Below are positions 1 to 9,095 of a stretch of DNA of 64,000 bases, piece by piece. Both the position numbers and the translations under genes were made by a program. The stretch comes from Streptomyces aquilus (GTDB lineage: Bacteria; Actinomycetota; Actinomycetes; Streptomycetales; Streptomycetaceae). Where the stretch lies: the NCBI RefSeq assembly GCF_003955715.1, contig NZ_CP034463.1, forward strand, positions 6,324,001 through 6,388,000. The letters are read 5' to 3'. Numbering within the stretch: the first letter of the stretch is position 1; every line of letters begins with the position of its first letter. Below the pieces are notes generated by a model, which did no database searches, was not told the origin of the DNA, and was given only the letters and a program-made list of their open reading frames with translations.

Positions 1-994
1 CCAGGGTGGGGGCGTCGCTCGGGCTGAAGAAGTCGGCGGTGCTGAGGCTGTTGTCCGCGCCCACCTGGAGGCGTACGACGGACTCGGCGAGCGTCCCCTG
101 GACGGTCGTGCCCGGTCCGGGCGCCGGACTGATGCCGTTGCCGGTGCTGAAGAAGATCCGGCCGGAGCCGTCGGAGACGAGGCCGCCGCCCGACTGCCAG
201 ATGCCGGCGCCACCGGTGCTGGCGCCGGTCACCGTGGCCCACATCGAGGTGATGCTGTGCTCGGTGGTGCTGACGCCGACCACGTAGCCGCGGTACGGCC
301 AGGCGTCGCAGTGGGCGCCGAAGCCCGCGTAGACGACGCCGTCCATGAGGAGCAGGCCGGGGCGCTGCTGCTGGTAGTAGGCGTCGAAGCTGACGGCCGG
401 GTCGTTGACGGGGCTGCCCTCGATCGTGACCGGCCAGCCCGGGAGCTCGGCTCCGGAGGCCGGGTCCACCGAGTGCATCAGCCAGGTCGGGTGGCGGTGC
501 GTGGAGGTTCCGTCGTCGACCTTGGTGGTGAAGTAGAGGGCCTTGGTGGCGGGGTCGTAGACGGGGGTCGCGGTCGCCCCGATCCGGGGCACCAGGTCAC
601 CGCAGCCGATCGCGGAGGCCGGCCAGGACGCCCCGTAGTTCTTGCTCCACTCGATCACACCGGTGGTGCGGTCGAGGCCGTACAGGGTGTTGTTCTCGGT
701 GACCGCGACGACCTCGTCGCCGACGACCAGCGGCTGGGCGTAGATCTGCCCGTCCAGCTGGGTGGCGAAGAGTCGTCCGAAGGCGGACGACTGGACCACG
801 GCCGGGGAGAGCCCGTCCGCGTCCTGCGTCCAGTTGGTGCGCAGGTTGTCGACGCCCTGCGTGGTCTGGTCGGCCTGGGCCGAGGAGGTCACCAGGCTGA
901 TCGTCGTGCCGATCAGTGCCGCGGCGGCCACGGCCACGGTGCCGACCAGCCATCTGCGGCGCCGGTTGCGATGGCGGCCACCGCGTGCGGGCAT
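1..994 (-). CDS. Secreted PQQ-type beta-propeller protein (3' end outside window)
   Basis: The reading frame opens with ATG at 994 on the minus strand and stays open to the window edge, giving about 331 residues without a stop. The N-terminus is an Arg-rich stretch (RHRNRRRRW) followed by a hydrophobic signal segment (VAVAAAALIGTTISLV) and a likely signal-peptidase site after SSAQA. The rest alternates short beta-strand blocks such as PLVVGDEVVAVTENNTLYGL, ALYFTTKV and DGVVYAGFG, the pattern of PQQ/quinoprotein-like propeller repeats. Function is not evident. It is probably an extracytoplasmic structural or binding protein rather than an enzyme. It diverges from the glycan locus that starts at 1362. 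Confidence 0.8.
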   Translation of the reverse strand, partial: MPARGGRHRNRRRRWLVGTVAVAAAALIGTTISLVTSSAQADQTTQGVDNLRTNWTQDADGLSPAVVQSSAFGRLFATQLDGQIYAQPLVVGDEVVAVTENNTLYGLDRTTGVIEWSKNYGASWPASAIGCGDLVPRIGATATPVYDPATKALYFTTKVDDGTSTHRHPTWLMHSVDPASGAELPGWPVTIEGSPVNDPAVSFDAYYQQQRPGLLLMDGVVYAGFGAHCDAWPYRGYVVGVSTTEHSITSMWATVTGASTGGAGIWQSGGGLVSDGSGRIFFSTGNGISPAPGPGTTVQGTLAESVVRLQVGADNSLSTADFFSPSDAPTL

Positions 995-1361
995 GGAAAA
1001 CCCGGGCAAATCGGGACCTCCCCCTAGTGTTCGCTCCCGGAGAGGTCCACAGGTGCGACGAAAACGTGAAGACTGAGTGGCTTTTCATACCACTAGTTGA
1101 CCTTTTTTTGCACGACTCCTGTCCCGATCGGAATGTATGCGGCTGTCGCCGTGCCGACGTGGACATATCGCCCAAGGCGGGGTGAATGGTGGATTCCGCA
1201 TCACCTGACGAAACCCTCACGTAACACAGGTATATGAGTACATCGTCAGGCACTCGGTTATGCTTTCGAGCTCCGGTTGAAGGTTTGAACGGAATCAAGG
1301 GGCAGCCGGACATCAGGGTGGGGATCACGGGGCCGTCGAGGACCCCTGGGGGTTTGTTTTC
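995..1361. other. Divergent intergenic region upstream of the glycan locus
   Basis: This 367-bp gap separates the secreted propeller gene (minus) from the GT2 gene (plus) and must hold both promoters. It is richer in A+T than the flanking genes. An 8-bp inverted repeat with arms CCTGACGA (1204-1211) and TCGTCAGG (1243-1250) encloses a 31-base AT-richer spacer. I see no RNA gene and no credible ORF. Confidence 0.5.
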
Positions 1362-2963
1362 ATGAGCAGTGCGATACACGCTGATTCGCGTGCACCCCAG
1401 CAGCGAAGGCGGCGCAAGGGCACGCAGAGCCACAGCCTGCTGCCGCAGCCGCCGGACGACGCGGAGAAGTACTCGTACACGCGTCGCCACCTGTGGGTGC
1501 TGACGGTCGGTTCGCTGATCAGTTTCGCGTGCCTGGCCGTCAGCCAGTTCCTGTTCACGGCGTCGAGCCCGTGGTTCTGGCTGACGATGCCGCTGCTCGC
1601 CGTCGTCGTCGCGGACTACCTCATCTCGCTCTACCTCGACGGACTCAGCAGCGACTTCGACGCCAAAGCGCACAAGGCCCTCGTGCGCGGGTGGCGGCCC
1701 GCGGTCCACCCGAGCGTGGACGTCTTCCTGCCGGTGTGCGGTGAGCCCCTGGAGGTGCTCCACAACACCTGGGTCAACGTCAACCGGCTCGCCGACACCT
1801 ACCGAGGCGTGGTCAACGTCTACGTCCTCGACGACGCCGCCGACTCCGAGGTCGGCGCCATGGCGCGGGACTTCGGCTTCCACTACGTCGTGCGCCCCAA
1901 CCGCGGCTGGTTCAAGAAGGCCGGCAATCTCCACCACGCCTTCGGCATCACCGACGGCGACCACATCCTGATCCTCGACGCCGACTTCGCGCCGCGTGCC
2001 GATCTGCTCGACGAACTGCTGCCGTACATGGACGCGGACCCCAGGGTCGGCATCGTGCAGTCGCCGCAGTTCTTCCGCATCACCGACCGGCAGAACTGGA
2101 TCGAGCGCGGGGCCGGGGCGGTGCAGGAGCAGTTCTACCGCTCGGTTCAGACCTCCCGTGAGGACAAGGACGGCTCGATCTGCGTCGGCTCGTGCGCGGT
2201 CTACCGACGTGCGGCCCTCGCGCAGATCGGAGGCATCACGCTCATCGAGCACTCCGAGGACATGTACACCGGCTTCGACCTCAGAGCGCTCGGCTGGAAG
2301 CTGCGCTACGTCCCGGTCGCCCTGTCGGTCGGGGTCTGCCCGGACACCGCCGGCGCCTTCCACAACCAGCAGTACCGCTGGTGCATGGGCTCGCTGGAAC
2401 TGATCACCAGCAAGCGTTTCTGGGAGCTGGACCTGAAGTTCCAGACCCGCCTGTGCTATATCTCCGGGTTCCTCTACTACATCCAGACGGCGCTGGCGAC
2501 GTTCCTGATGCCGATCATTCCGCTGTCGCTGCTGGTGCTGCGCCCCGATCTGATGCGGGCCGAGGCGGCGATGTGGGTGCTGCCCAGCGTGGCCTACGTG
2601 ACGCTGGTGCTGCCGCTGTGGCACCGGGCGCCGTACCGCCTGGAGGCCTGGGCGGTGCGGATGATGTACGGCTGGTCGCATGTCTTCGCCGTGTGGGACA
2701 TGCTGCGCGGCCGTCCCATGGGCTGGAAGCCGACCGGATCGCAGGGCGCCAAGAAGAACGGCATGCGCCGCTACTGGATCGGCATGATCGGCTGGACCGG
2801 CGGCACTGCCGCGCTGTGGGTGATCGTCGCCGGCTGGCGGATGCTCACGGAGTACCCGCCGGACTTCGCCCTGATGCTGTCAGCAGGCCTTTTCTACGTC
2901 GTCGTCGTCGGCCGTGTCCTCGTTCAGCCGCGGGCCCGGGAAACGCAGGAAGCGACCGTATGA
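1362..2963 (+). CDS. Cellulose-synthase-like processive glycosyltransferase (GT2)
   Basis: 533 aa. An inner-membrane GT2 synthase that should polymerise a beta-linked polysaccharide from a nucleotide sugar and extrude it. Two N-terminal membrane segments (about 45-90) precede a cytoplasmic GT-A domain carrying the family signatures: VLDD near residue 156, the DAD metal motif near 205, HSEDMYTGF (the TED-like acceptor site) near 298, and QQYRW (Q-x-x-RW) near 336. Several membrane helices follow. No C-terminal PilZ domain is present, so direct c-di-GMP control as in BcsA is not indicated. The first gene of a coupled operon: its TGA overlaps the next ATG. The polymer (cellulose, mannan or mixed-link glucan) cannot be told from sequence. 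Confidence 0.88.
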   Translation: MSSAIHADSRAPQQRRRRKGTQSHSLLPQPPDDAEKYSYTRRHLWVLTVGSLISFACLAVSQFLFTASSPWFWLTMPLLAVVVADYLISLYLDGLSSDFDAKAHKALVRGWRPAVHPSVDVFLPVCGEPLEVLHNTWVNVNRLADTYRGVVNVYVLDDAADSEVGAMARDFGFHYVVRPNRGWFKKAGNLHHAFGITDGDHILILDADFAPRADLLDELLPYMDADPRVGIVQSPQFFRITDRQNWIERGAGAVQEQFYRSVQTSREDKDGSICVGSCAVYRRAALAQIGGITLIEHSEDMYTGFDLRALGWKLRYVPVALSVGVCPDTAGAFHNQQYRWCMGSLELITSKRFWELDLKFQTRLCYISGFLYYIQTALATFLMPIIPLSLLVLRPDLMRAEAAMWVLPSVAYVTLVLPLWHRAPYRLEAWAVRMMYGWSHVFAVWDMLRGRPMGWKPTGSQGAKKNGMRRYWIGMIGWTGGTAALWVIVAGWRMLTEYPPDFALMLSAGLFYVVVVGRVLVQPRARETQEATV

Positions 2964-4003
2964 CTCTCCCCAGTTCCCCCGCTCGCGCCATGTGGCGGGT
3001 GCGGGCGATTGCCGCTGTGCTGCTCGCCGGAGCCCTGCTCAGCGGCTGCAGCACCTTCTCCGACGACGGCCGTAACGCGTACGAACGCGCGCAGGGCGAG
3101 CAGCCGGGTGCCACGGCCGACGCGACCGAGTCCGAGAAGCCGGAGCCGCCGTACGACGTGCGTCCGCTGCTCCAGCCGGACAAGGAGTACCTCGGCGTGG
3201 CCGCCGACGGGGCGCCCAAGAAGATGGACGCCGTCAAGGACTTCGCCGAGCGGGCGGGCAAGAAGCCCAACCTGATCGAGTTCTACTCCGCCTGGGGCGA
3301 CCGCTACGAGACGAGCCTCGTCCAGAACGCCTGGGACTACGGCGGCCTCTCCTTCATCGCCTGGGAACCCTTCGACGTGGATCTCAAGGACATCGCCTCG
3401 GGCAAGGAGGACGAGTACATCCGGACGTACGCGCGCTCCGTCAAGGAGCTGAACCTGCCCGTGGCGCTCAGCTTCGCCCACGAGATGAACGGCTTCTGGT
3501 ACCCGTGGGGCACCAAGAAGGCCACCGCCGCGCAGTTCACCGCCGCGTACCAGCACATCCATGACCTCTTCGACGACGAGGGCGCCACCCAGGTCATCTG
3601 GGTGTGGAGCCCGAACGTCGTCAACCCGATGCCGAAGGTGAAGCTCAAGCCGTACTACCCGGGCGACGACTACGTCGACTGGGTCGGGATCATCGGCTAC
3701 TACGCGACGGACGGCCCGTCGACCTGGGACGCGCTCTACGGACCCTCGGTCACGCAGATTCGTTCCTTCACGAAGAAACCGTTCATCATCGCGGAGACCG
3801 CGGCGCAGGCGGGCGAGCGCAAGCCGGCGGACATCAAGGACCTCTTCCAGGGGACCGCGAAGCGGAAGGACTTCATCGGGTTCGTCTGGTTCAACTTCGA
3901 CAAGGAGACGGACTGGCGCATCAACAGCGGTCCGTTGTCCGAGAAGACCTTCCGGGAGCAGGCCGCGAATGCCCGCTTCGGATTCGATGTGACGAAGCCA
4001 TGA
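2960..4003 (+). CDS. GH26-type glycoside hydrolase lipoprotein
   Basis: 347 aa. Start chosen at ATG 2960, which overlaps the upstream stop as ATGA. The N-terminus has a short basic stretch, a hydrophobic segment and the lipobox LLSGC near residue 28, so it is probably a membrane-anchored exported lipoprotein. The catalytic domain shows the GH26 acid/base signature HEMNGFWYPW and a C-terminal IIAETA segment carrying the presumed nucleophile Glu. GH26 enzymes cleave beta-1,4-mannans or mixed-link beta-glucans. Paired with the GT2 synthase, it probably trims or releases the nascent polymer, as BcsZ does for cellulose. That role is inference. Confidence 0.85.
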   Translation: MTLPSSPARAMWRVRAIAAVLLAGALLSGCSTFSDDGRNAYERAQGEQPGATADATESEKPEPPYDVRPLLQPDKEYLGVAADGAPKKMDAVKDFAERAGKKPNLIEFYSAWGDRYETSLVQNAWDYGGLSFIAWEPFDVDLKDIASGKEDEYIRTYARSVKELNLPVALSFAHEMNGFWYPWGTKKATAAQFTAAYQHIHDLFDDEGATQVIWVWSPNVVNPMPKVKLKPYYPGDDYVDWVGIIGYYATDGPSTWDALYGPSVTQIRSFTKKPFIIAETAAQAGERKPADIKDLFQGTAKRKDFIGFVWFNFDKETDWRINSGPLSEKTFREQAANARFGFDVTKP

Positions 4004-5847
4004 CCGACCAGCAGCACACCTATCAGGGGTACGACCAGAACCAGGAGCCGTACCCCCAGCAGTACCGGCCGCGCGATCCCTGGCAGTACCAGGAGGAGCA
4101 CCAGCTCTACGCGGACGAGGCGCAGCAGGGCCAGGCCGTGCGCAGGGAGGTGACCGAGTCCGGCAGCTGGACGTTCGACGGTCAGATCTCCGCGTACACC
4201 GACCAGCAGACGTACGAGACCTACGCCCCGTACGACCCGTACGCCACGTACACCGCTCCCGCCCCGGCACCGCAGCCGGCCCCCGCGCCGGTGGCGCCGG
4301 AGCCCGTGCCGCAGACGCCCGGCTATGTGCTGCCGCCCGTACCGGAGTCGGCCTGGGAGATGGACACCAAGCGCAGCCGGCTGCTCGGCCGGCTCGCGCT
4401 GCTCTGCATCCTGCTGATCCAGGCCGGGCTGTCCCTGCGGCTGCGCGGGACGGCCTTCCAGGACGAGGCGCTCTACATCGCGTCCGGCCACTACGAACTG
4501 GCCAACCTGCTGCACGGCGACAAGCTGCCGGTGGACTTCGCCGCCTACTTCTCCGGGCACCCCAAGCTGTACCCGGTGGTCGCGGCCGTCGTGGACAGCC
4601 AGTTCGGCCTGACGGGCGTACGGCTGCTCAGTCTGCTGTTCATGCTGGGTGCCACGGGGCTGCTCTACTCGCTCACCCGGCGCCTGTTCAACCCGCGCGC
4701 CGGGCTCGGGGCCGCGGCGCTGTTCTCGGTGCTCCAGTCGACGATCGTGCTCGGCAACTTCGCCACGTACGACGCCGCCGCCATCTTCCTGCTCGCGCTG
4801 GCCGCCTGGGCAGTGGTGCGGACCGACCGGATGAACGACCTGGCCGTGCTGCTCGCGGCGCCGCCGGCCGCCCTGGCCTTCGGGGTGAAGTACGCGTCCG
4901 GCATGTATCTGCCGACCCTGGTGGTGCTCGCGGTGATCACCGCGCACCGGCATCGCGGCCTCCGGGCGCTCGTCCGTGGGGTGGCGCTGGGCGCCGGAAT
5001 CGTGGCTCTGCTCGGGGTCGGCTACGTCCTCTCCGGTCCGCTGGGCGGCATCAGCTCCACGACCACCGACCGTGCGAAGGGCACGGACACCGCCGCGACG
5101 ATGCTCTCGCACAGCGCGGAGTGGGGCGGGCTGGTCTTCCTGGCCGCGCTCGGCGGCTCGATCGCGTACGCGCTGCGCGCGAGGATGGGCGAGATGCCGT
5201 GGCTCGGCGCCGAGACCTCGGGGCGCTGGCGGCGTGTCGCGCTCGGCCTGGTGCTGACGGGGACCGCGCTGCTGGCCCCCGCCTACCAGATCCACCTGCA
5301 CACCGAGATCTCGCTCTACAAGCACGTCGGCTTCGGGCTGCTCTTCGCGGCGCCGATGGCCGGCCTCGGCATGGCCCGCCTGGTCGGTCCGCACTTCCGG
5401 CATCCACAGCTCGGGATCCTGCTGTACGTCCTGACGCTGGTGTTCGGCATGGTGCAGGCCCAGCGCGCGTACAGCTTCCCGGACTCCACGCAGATGACCG
5501 CCTACCTGCGCACGGTCGTCGACAAGAAGGGCACCTACCTCGCCGAGGAGCAGGAGGTCCCCGCCTACTACCTGCGGGACAAGACCGACTGGACCCAGTG
5601 GCAGAACAGCTACTTCATGGACTACCGCGGCAAGGACGGCAAGCAGTACACCGGCCCCGACGCCTTCCGGCAGGCGGTCCGTGACGGAAAGTTCGACGCG
5701 ATCGTGATGCACGGCGACGTCAGCCCGGTGACGTACGCAGCGGTCAAGGAGGGGTTGAAGAACAACTCCCACTACCGGCTGGCGGCCGTGTTCCCGTACA
5801 CCACGAGCAGCGGAGAGCACGCCTACCGGATTTGGGTGAAGCGATGA
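4000..5847 (+). CDS. Membrane glycosyltransferase, ArnT/PMT-like (GT-C), with disordered N-terminus
   Basis: 615 aa. Start ATG 4000 overlaps the upstream stop (ATGA). Residues 1 to about 120 are a low-complexity tail rich in Gln, Tyr and Pro. The remainder is a polytopic membrane protein with about a dozen helices. The first extracytoplasmic loop contains FQDEALYIASG, the acidic Asp-Glu pair typical of GT-C enzymes of the PMT/ArnT class, which use polyprenyl-phosphate sugars. The likely donor is made by the polyprenol-phosphate sugar synthase at 7756. Probably decorates the polymer or a surface protein with a sugar. Paralogous in design to the next gene. Confidence 0.82.
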   Translation: MTDQQHTYQGYDQNQEPYPQQYRPRDPWQYQEEHQLYADEAQQGQAVRREVTESGSWTFDGQISAYTDQQTYETYAPYDPYATYTAPAPAPQPAPAPVAPEPVPQTPGYVLPPVPESAWEMDTKRSRLLGRLALLCILLIQAGLSLRLRGTAFQDEALYIASGHYELANLLHGDKLPVDFAAYFSGHPKLYPVVAAVVDSQFGLTGVRLLSLLFMLGATGLLYSLTRRLFNPRAGLGAAALFSVLQSTIVLGNFATYDAAAIFLLALAAWAVVRTDRMNDLAVLLAAPPAALAFGVKYASGMYLPTLVVLAVITAHRHRGLRALVRGVALGAGIVALLGVGYVLSGPLGGISSTTTDRAKGTDTAATMLSHSAEWGGLVFLAALGGSIAYALRARMGEMPWLGAETSGRWRRVALGLVLTGTALLAPAYQIHLHTEISLYKHVGFGLLFAAPMAGLGMARLVGPHFRHPQLGILLYVLTLVFGMVQAQRAYSFPDSTQMTAYLRTVVDKKGTYLAEEQEVPAYYLRDKTDWTQWQNSYFMDYRGKDGKQYTGPDAFRQAVRDGKFDAIVMHGDVSPVTYAAVKEGLKNNSHYRLAAVFPYTTSSGEHAYRIWVKR

Positions 5848-7670
5848 GCCACGACGCGGTCACGCGCCAGAACGGGGGACACCCCGAGGGCCAGGACCCG
5901 TTCGCCGAGTACGACGCCTACGTCGCCGCGGCCTCCCAGCAGCAGTACCAGGGGCAGGGCACCGGGCACCCCGGGTACCCGGCCCAGGACGCCTACGCCC
6001 ACCCGGGGCAGGGGCAGCAGCCGCACGCGGCGTACGCGCCGCACGGCACCGCCGCTCCGGCGGCCCCCGTGGCACCCGTCGCACCGGCACCGGTCGACCC
6101 GGAGCCGCCCGCGGAGGAGCCCGGGGAGGACGAGCCCGAGGAGGCGAAGGGCGGCCGGCTCGCCGCCGCTGTGACGTTCCTGCTGCCCACGGTGCTCGCC
6201 TTCGGCATGATCTGGCGCGGGATCGGCGACCGCGAGCTGTGGCGGGACGAGCACGCCACCTGGTGGGCGGCCACGCTGTCGTTCCACGATCTGAGCCAGC
6301 TGATCCGCTCGATCGACGTCGTGTTCACGCCGTACTACGTGATGATGCACATCTGGATCGCTGTCGCCGGGGACTCCCCGACCGCGATGCGTATCCCGGG
6401 CGCCGTGGCCATGGCCGCGTCGGCGGGGCTGCTCGCCCTGCTCGGTCGGCGGCTGTTCACCACGCAGGTGGGCGTCACCGCCGGGCTCGCCTTCGCCGTC
6501 GTACCGCTGACCACCCGGTACGGCCAGGAGATCCGGCCGTACGCCTTCGCCGTCGCCGCGGTCCTGCTGTCGACGCTGCTGCTCGCGCGGGCCCTGGAGC
6601 GGCCCTCGTTCAAGGGCTGGATCGCCTACACACTGTCCGTGCCGCTGATCGGCTGGAGCCATCTGGCCTCCCTCGCGGTGCTCGCCGCGCACCTGGCCAT
6701 GGTGCTGCTCAAGCGGCGGGCGGGAGACCGCATCGTCGGCTGGGCCTACTTCGCGGCGTGTGGCCTGGGCGTGTGCTTCGTCACCCCGATGGCCATCTCG
6801 GGCTCGGGGCAGAGCGGCCAGATCGCCTGGAACAACCCGGTGCTGCAGGACCTGATCGATTTCCCGAAGAACCTGTTCGGGTCCTGGGCGGTGGCCGTAC
6901 CGGTCATGGCACTCGGCGTGATCGGGCTGTTCTTCGCGGGCCGGTGGGCCCTTCCGCTCGCGCTCTGGATCGTGCTGCCGCCCGTGGCGACCTACGCCAC
7001 CGCCGCTCAGCTGCACCTCTTCCTGCCGCGCTATCTGCTGTTCACGGCGCCCGCGTGGGTGCTGCTCGCGTCCGTCGCCGTGGGCCGCCTCGCCGGACCG
7101 GTGGTGGGGGCCAAGACGGGTTCCGGCGCGGTCGCGCGGCGCGGCCTGGGCTGGGTCCTGGCCGCGGCCGCGGTCGCCGGGCTGGCCTTCCAGGCGCTGC
7201 CGGGCCTTAGCGAGACCCGGCACAACGCGCTGGGCGAGCCGGACTTCCGCGGCGCGGCCCGGATCATCCTGGCCGAGCAGCGCAAGGGCGACGGGATCGC
7301 CTTCAGCGGTGTGATGACCGAGCGCCGGGCCATGGCCTACGAACTGAGGGACGACACCGCGCGGCCGCGGGACGTGCTGATGTACCGCACCCCGCAGGAA
7401 ATGGGGTCGTTCGGTGCGACCGAGTGCCCGCATCCCCGGAGCTGCCTGGTGAAGGCCAAGCGGCTGTGGGTGGTCTCGACGACCCTCGACGGACAGCCGT
7501 TCAGCGGCATGCCGAAGGCGACGCAGACCGCGGTCGAGAAGACCTTCCGGACGGTCAGGACCCGCAAGCTGGACTCCCTTCAGCTGGTGCTCCTTGAGCG
7601 CCGCAAGGGTGCCGCGGAGGACTCGACCGGGGACAACGACGACGCCGCGCGCCGCAAGGTGCACATCTGA
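5844..7670 (+). CDS. Membrane glycosyltransferase, ArnT/PMT-like (GT-C), second copy
   Basis: 608 aa. ATG 5844 overlaps the previous TGA. Same architecture as the preceding gene: a Gln/Tyr/Gly/Pro-rich cytoplasmic tail of about 100 residues, an acidic EEPGEDEPEEAK stretch, then about ten or more membrane helices. The first outer loop carries LWRDEHATWW with the GT-C acidic pair, and a C-terminal soluble domain follows. Predicted to transfer a polyprenyl-phosphate-linked sugar outside the membrane. The 85-bp gap to the next gene holds a 6-bp inverted repeat (AGAGGC 7715-7720, GCCTCT 7730-7735) before a good AGGGGAGGGAA ribosome site. Confidence 0.82.
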   Translation: MSHDAVTRQNGGHPEGQDPFAEYDAYVAAASQQQYQGQGTGHPGYPAQDAYAHPGQGQQPHAAYAPHGTAAPAAPVAPVAPAPVDPEPPAEEPGEDEPEEAKGGRLAAAVTFLLPTVLAFGMIWRGIGDRELWRDEHATWWAATLSFHDLSQLIRSIDVVFTPYYVMMHIWIAVAGDSPTAMRIPGAVAMAASAGLLALLGRRLFTTQVGVTAGLAFAVVPLTTRYGQEIRPYAFAVAAVLLSTLLLARALERPSFKGWIAYTLSVPLIGWSHLASLAVLAAHLAMVLLKRRAGDRIVGWAYFAACGLGVCFVTPMAISGSGQSGQIAWNNPVLQDLIDFPKNLFGSWAVAVPVMALGVIGLFFAGRWALPLALWIVLPPVATYATAAQLHLFLPRYLLFTAPAWVLLASVAVGRLAGPVVGAKTGSGAVARRGLGWVLAAAAVAGLAFQALPGLSETRHNALGEPDFRGAARIILAEQRKGDGIAFSGVMTERRAMAYELRDDTARPRDVLMYRTPQEMGSFGATECPHPRSCLVKAKRLWVVSTTLDGQPFSGMPKATQTAVEKTFRTVRTRKLDSLQLVLLERRKGAAEDSTGDNDDAARRKVHI

Positions 7671-7755
7671 GAAAAGGATTCCGGGCGCGGGAAAGGCCCG
7701 TGACCCGGTGGGGGAGAGGCACTATCCGGGCCTCTAGGGGAGGGAACAGAAAGAC

Positions 7756-8517
7756 ATGACGGGCCACGACAGATATCCCGGCGTCCCGGTCACCATCGTG
7801 ATGCCGACCTACAACGAGGCAGCCAACCTGCCGAGGATGGCCGAGCTGGTGCTCGGGCTGCCGATCGACGGGCTGCACCTGAAGATCGTCGACGACTCCA
7901 GCCCCGACGGCACCGGGCGGATCGCCGAGCAGCTCGCCGAGAAGTACAACTGGGACGGGCGGCGGCGGATGAGCGTGCTGCACCGGACCGAGAAGGACGG
8001 GCTCGGGCGTGCCTACGTCGCGGGCATGACCGCCGCGCTCGACGAGGGGGCCGCGTACGTCGTCCAGATGGACGCCGACGGCAGCCACCCCGTGGAAGCG
8101 GTCCCACGCATGCTCGGCACGGCCGTGGCCTCCGGCGTCGGCCTGGTCGTCGGCAGCCGGTACGTCGAGGGCGGTTCGCTGGACGAGGAGTGGGGCAAGC
8201 ACCGCGTGCTGCTGTCCCGCTTCGCCAACCGCTACGCCCGCACCGTGCTCGGCACCAAGATCCGGGACATCACGGCCGGCTTCAACCTGTGGTCCGCCGC
8301 CACCCTGCGTGACGTCGATCTCGCCACCCTGGACAGCGCGGGCTACAGCTTCCAGGTCGAGCTGAAGTTCAAGGCCGTGCGGGCCGGACACAGCGCCGTC
8401 GAGATCCCGATCCGCTTCGAGGAGCGCACCGAGGGCGTCTCCAAGATGAACCTGTCCACGCAGATCGAGTCGGCCCTGGTGCCGCTGCGGCTGCGGATGC
8501 GCAACCGGCGGGGCTGA
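7756..8517 (+). CDS. Polyprenol-phosphate sugar synthase (DPM1-like GT2)
   Basis: 253 aa, single soluble GT2 domain without C-terminal membrane helices, the short form of dolichol-phosphate-mannose synthase. Motifs: VTIVMPTYNEAANLP at the N-terminus, IVDDSSPDGTG, the metal motif VQMDADGSH near residue 113, and ITAGFNLW, the usual GF-x-LW block. It should move mannose or glucose from a nucleotide donor to polyprenyl phosphate on the cytoplasmic face. The lipid-linked product would feed the two GT-C enzymes upstream and possibly be flipped by the GtrA-like protein that follows. The actual sugar is not determinable. Confidence 0.88.
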   Translation: MTGHDRYPGVPVTIVMPTYNEAANLPRMAELVLGLPIDGLHLKIVDDSSPDGTGRIAEQLAEKYNWDGRRRMSVLHRTEKDGLGRAYVAGMTAALDEGAAYVVQMDADGSHPVEAVPRMLGTAVASGVGLVVGSRYVEGGSLDEEWGKHRVLLSRFANRYARTVLGTKIRDITAGFNLWSAATLRDVDLATLDSAGYSFQVELKFKAVRAGHSAVEIPIRFEERTEGVSKMNLSTQIESALVPLRLRMRNRRG

Positions 8518-8526
8518 GCGGGGATC

Positions 8527-9081
8527 ATGAGCGGACGGCACGCGACTCCCTCGCGGTTCGGCAAGCTGTACCGCGAGGTGGCCAAGTTCGGCCTGGTGGG
8601 GGCCTCGGGGTTCGTGGTCAACCTCGGGGTCTTCAACATCGTCACGGGCGTCCTCGGATGGCCGCCCGTGCGAGCGGGTGTCCTGGCGACGGCCGTCGCC
8701 ATCCTGACCAACTACCTGGGCCTGCGGTACTTCACCTACCGGGACCGCGACCAGGAGACGAGGATGCGCCGGCGCAAGGAGATGGGGCTCTTCCTCTTCT
8801 TCAGCGCGATCGGGCTCGTCATCGAGAACGGGGTGCTCTACGTCACCACGTACGGCCTCGGCCTGGACGGCACGCTCGCCACGAACGTCTGCAAGTTCTT
8901 CGGCATCGGCGTCGCGACCCTGTTCCGGTTCTGGTCGTACCGGACGTGGGTCTTCAGGGCCGTGGCCCGGCGGCCGGACCACCCCGCGCCGGTCGCGCGG
9001 GGCGGCGGGGCCACGGCCGCCGAGCCGGTGCTGAACGTCCCCTGGGAGACCTCTTGGGAGACCTCTTGGGAGACCCGGTAG
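8527..9081 (+). CDS. GtrA-family membrane protein
   Basis: 184 aa. Four predicted membrane helices starting with EVAKFGLVGASGFVVNLGVF, typical of GtrA-like proteins thought to flip or help flip polyprenyl-phosphate sugars. A conserved-looking FRFWSYRTWVF segment closes the domain. It sits 9 bp after the polyprenol-phosphate sugar synthase, the usual pairing. The C-terminus ends in a tandem repeat (WETSWETSWETR) encoded by a 12-bp DNA repeat at 9043-9075. Confidence 0.85.
   Translation: MSGRHATPSRFGKLYREVAKFGLVGASGFVVNLGVFNIVTGVLGWPPVRAGVLATAVAILTNYLGLRYFTYRDRDQETRMRRRKEMGLFLFFSAIGLVIENGVLYVTTYGLGLDGTLATNVCKFFGIGVATLFRFWSYRTWVFRAVARRPDHPAPVARGGGATAAEPVLNVPWETSWETSWETR
9043..9075 (+). repeat. 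12-bp tandem repeat in the GtrA gene 3' end
   Basis: TGGGAGACCTCT occurs at 9043-9054 and 9055-9066, with a third partial copy TGGGAGACC at 9067-9075. It keeps the frame and encodes WETS repeats just before the stop codon. Confidence 0.9.
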
Positions 9082-9095
9082 CGACCGGGTGCCGC

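Noticed and set aside
597..2681. Open frame of 694 codons on the minus strand
   Set aside because: Antisense to the GT2 gene and out of frame with the secreted propeller gene; low-complexity translation only.
3736..5820. Open frame of 694 codons on the minus strand
   Set aside because: Antisense to two coupled genes with clear family motifs; no ribosome site and no domain.
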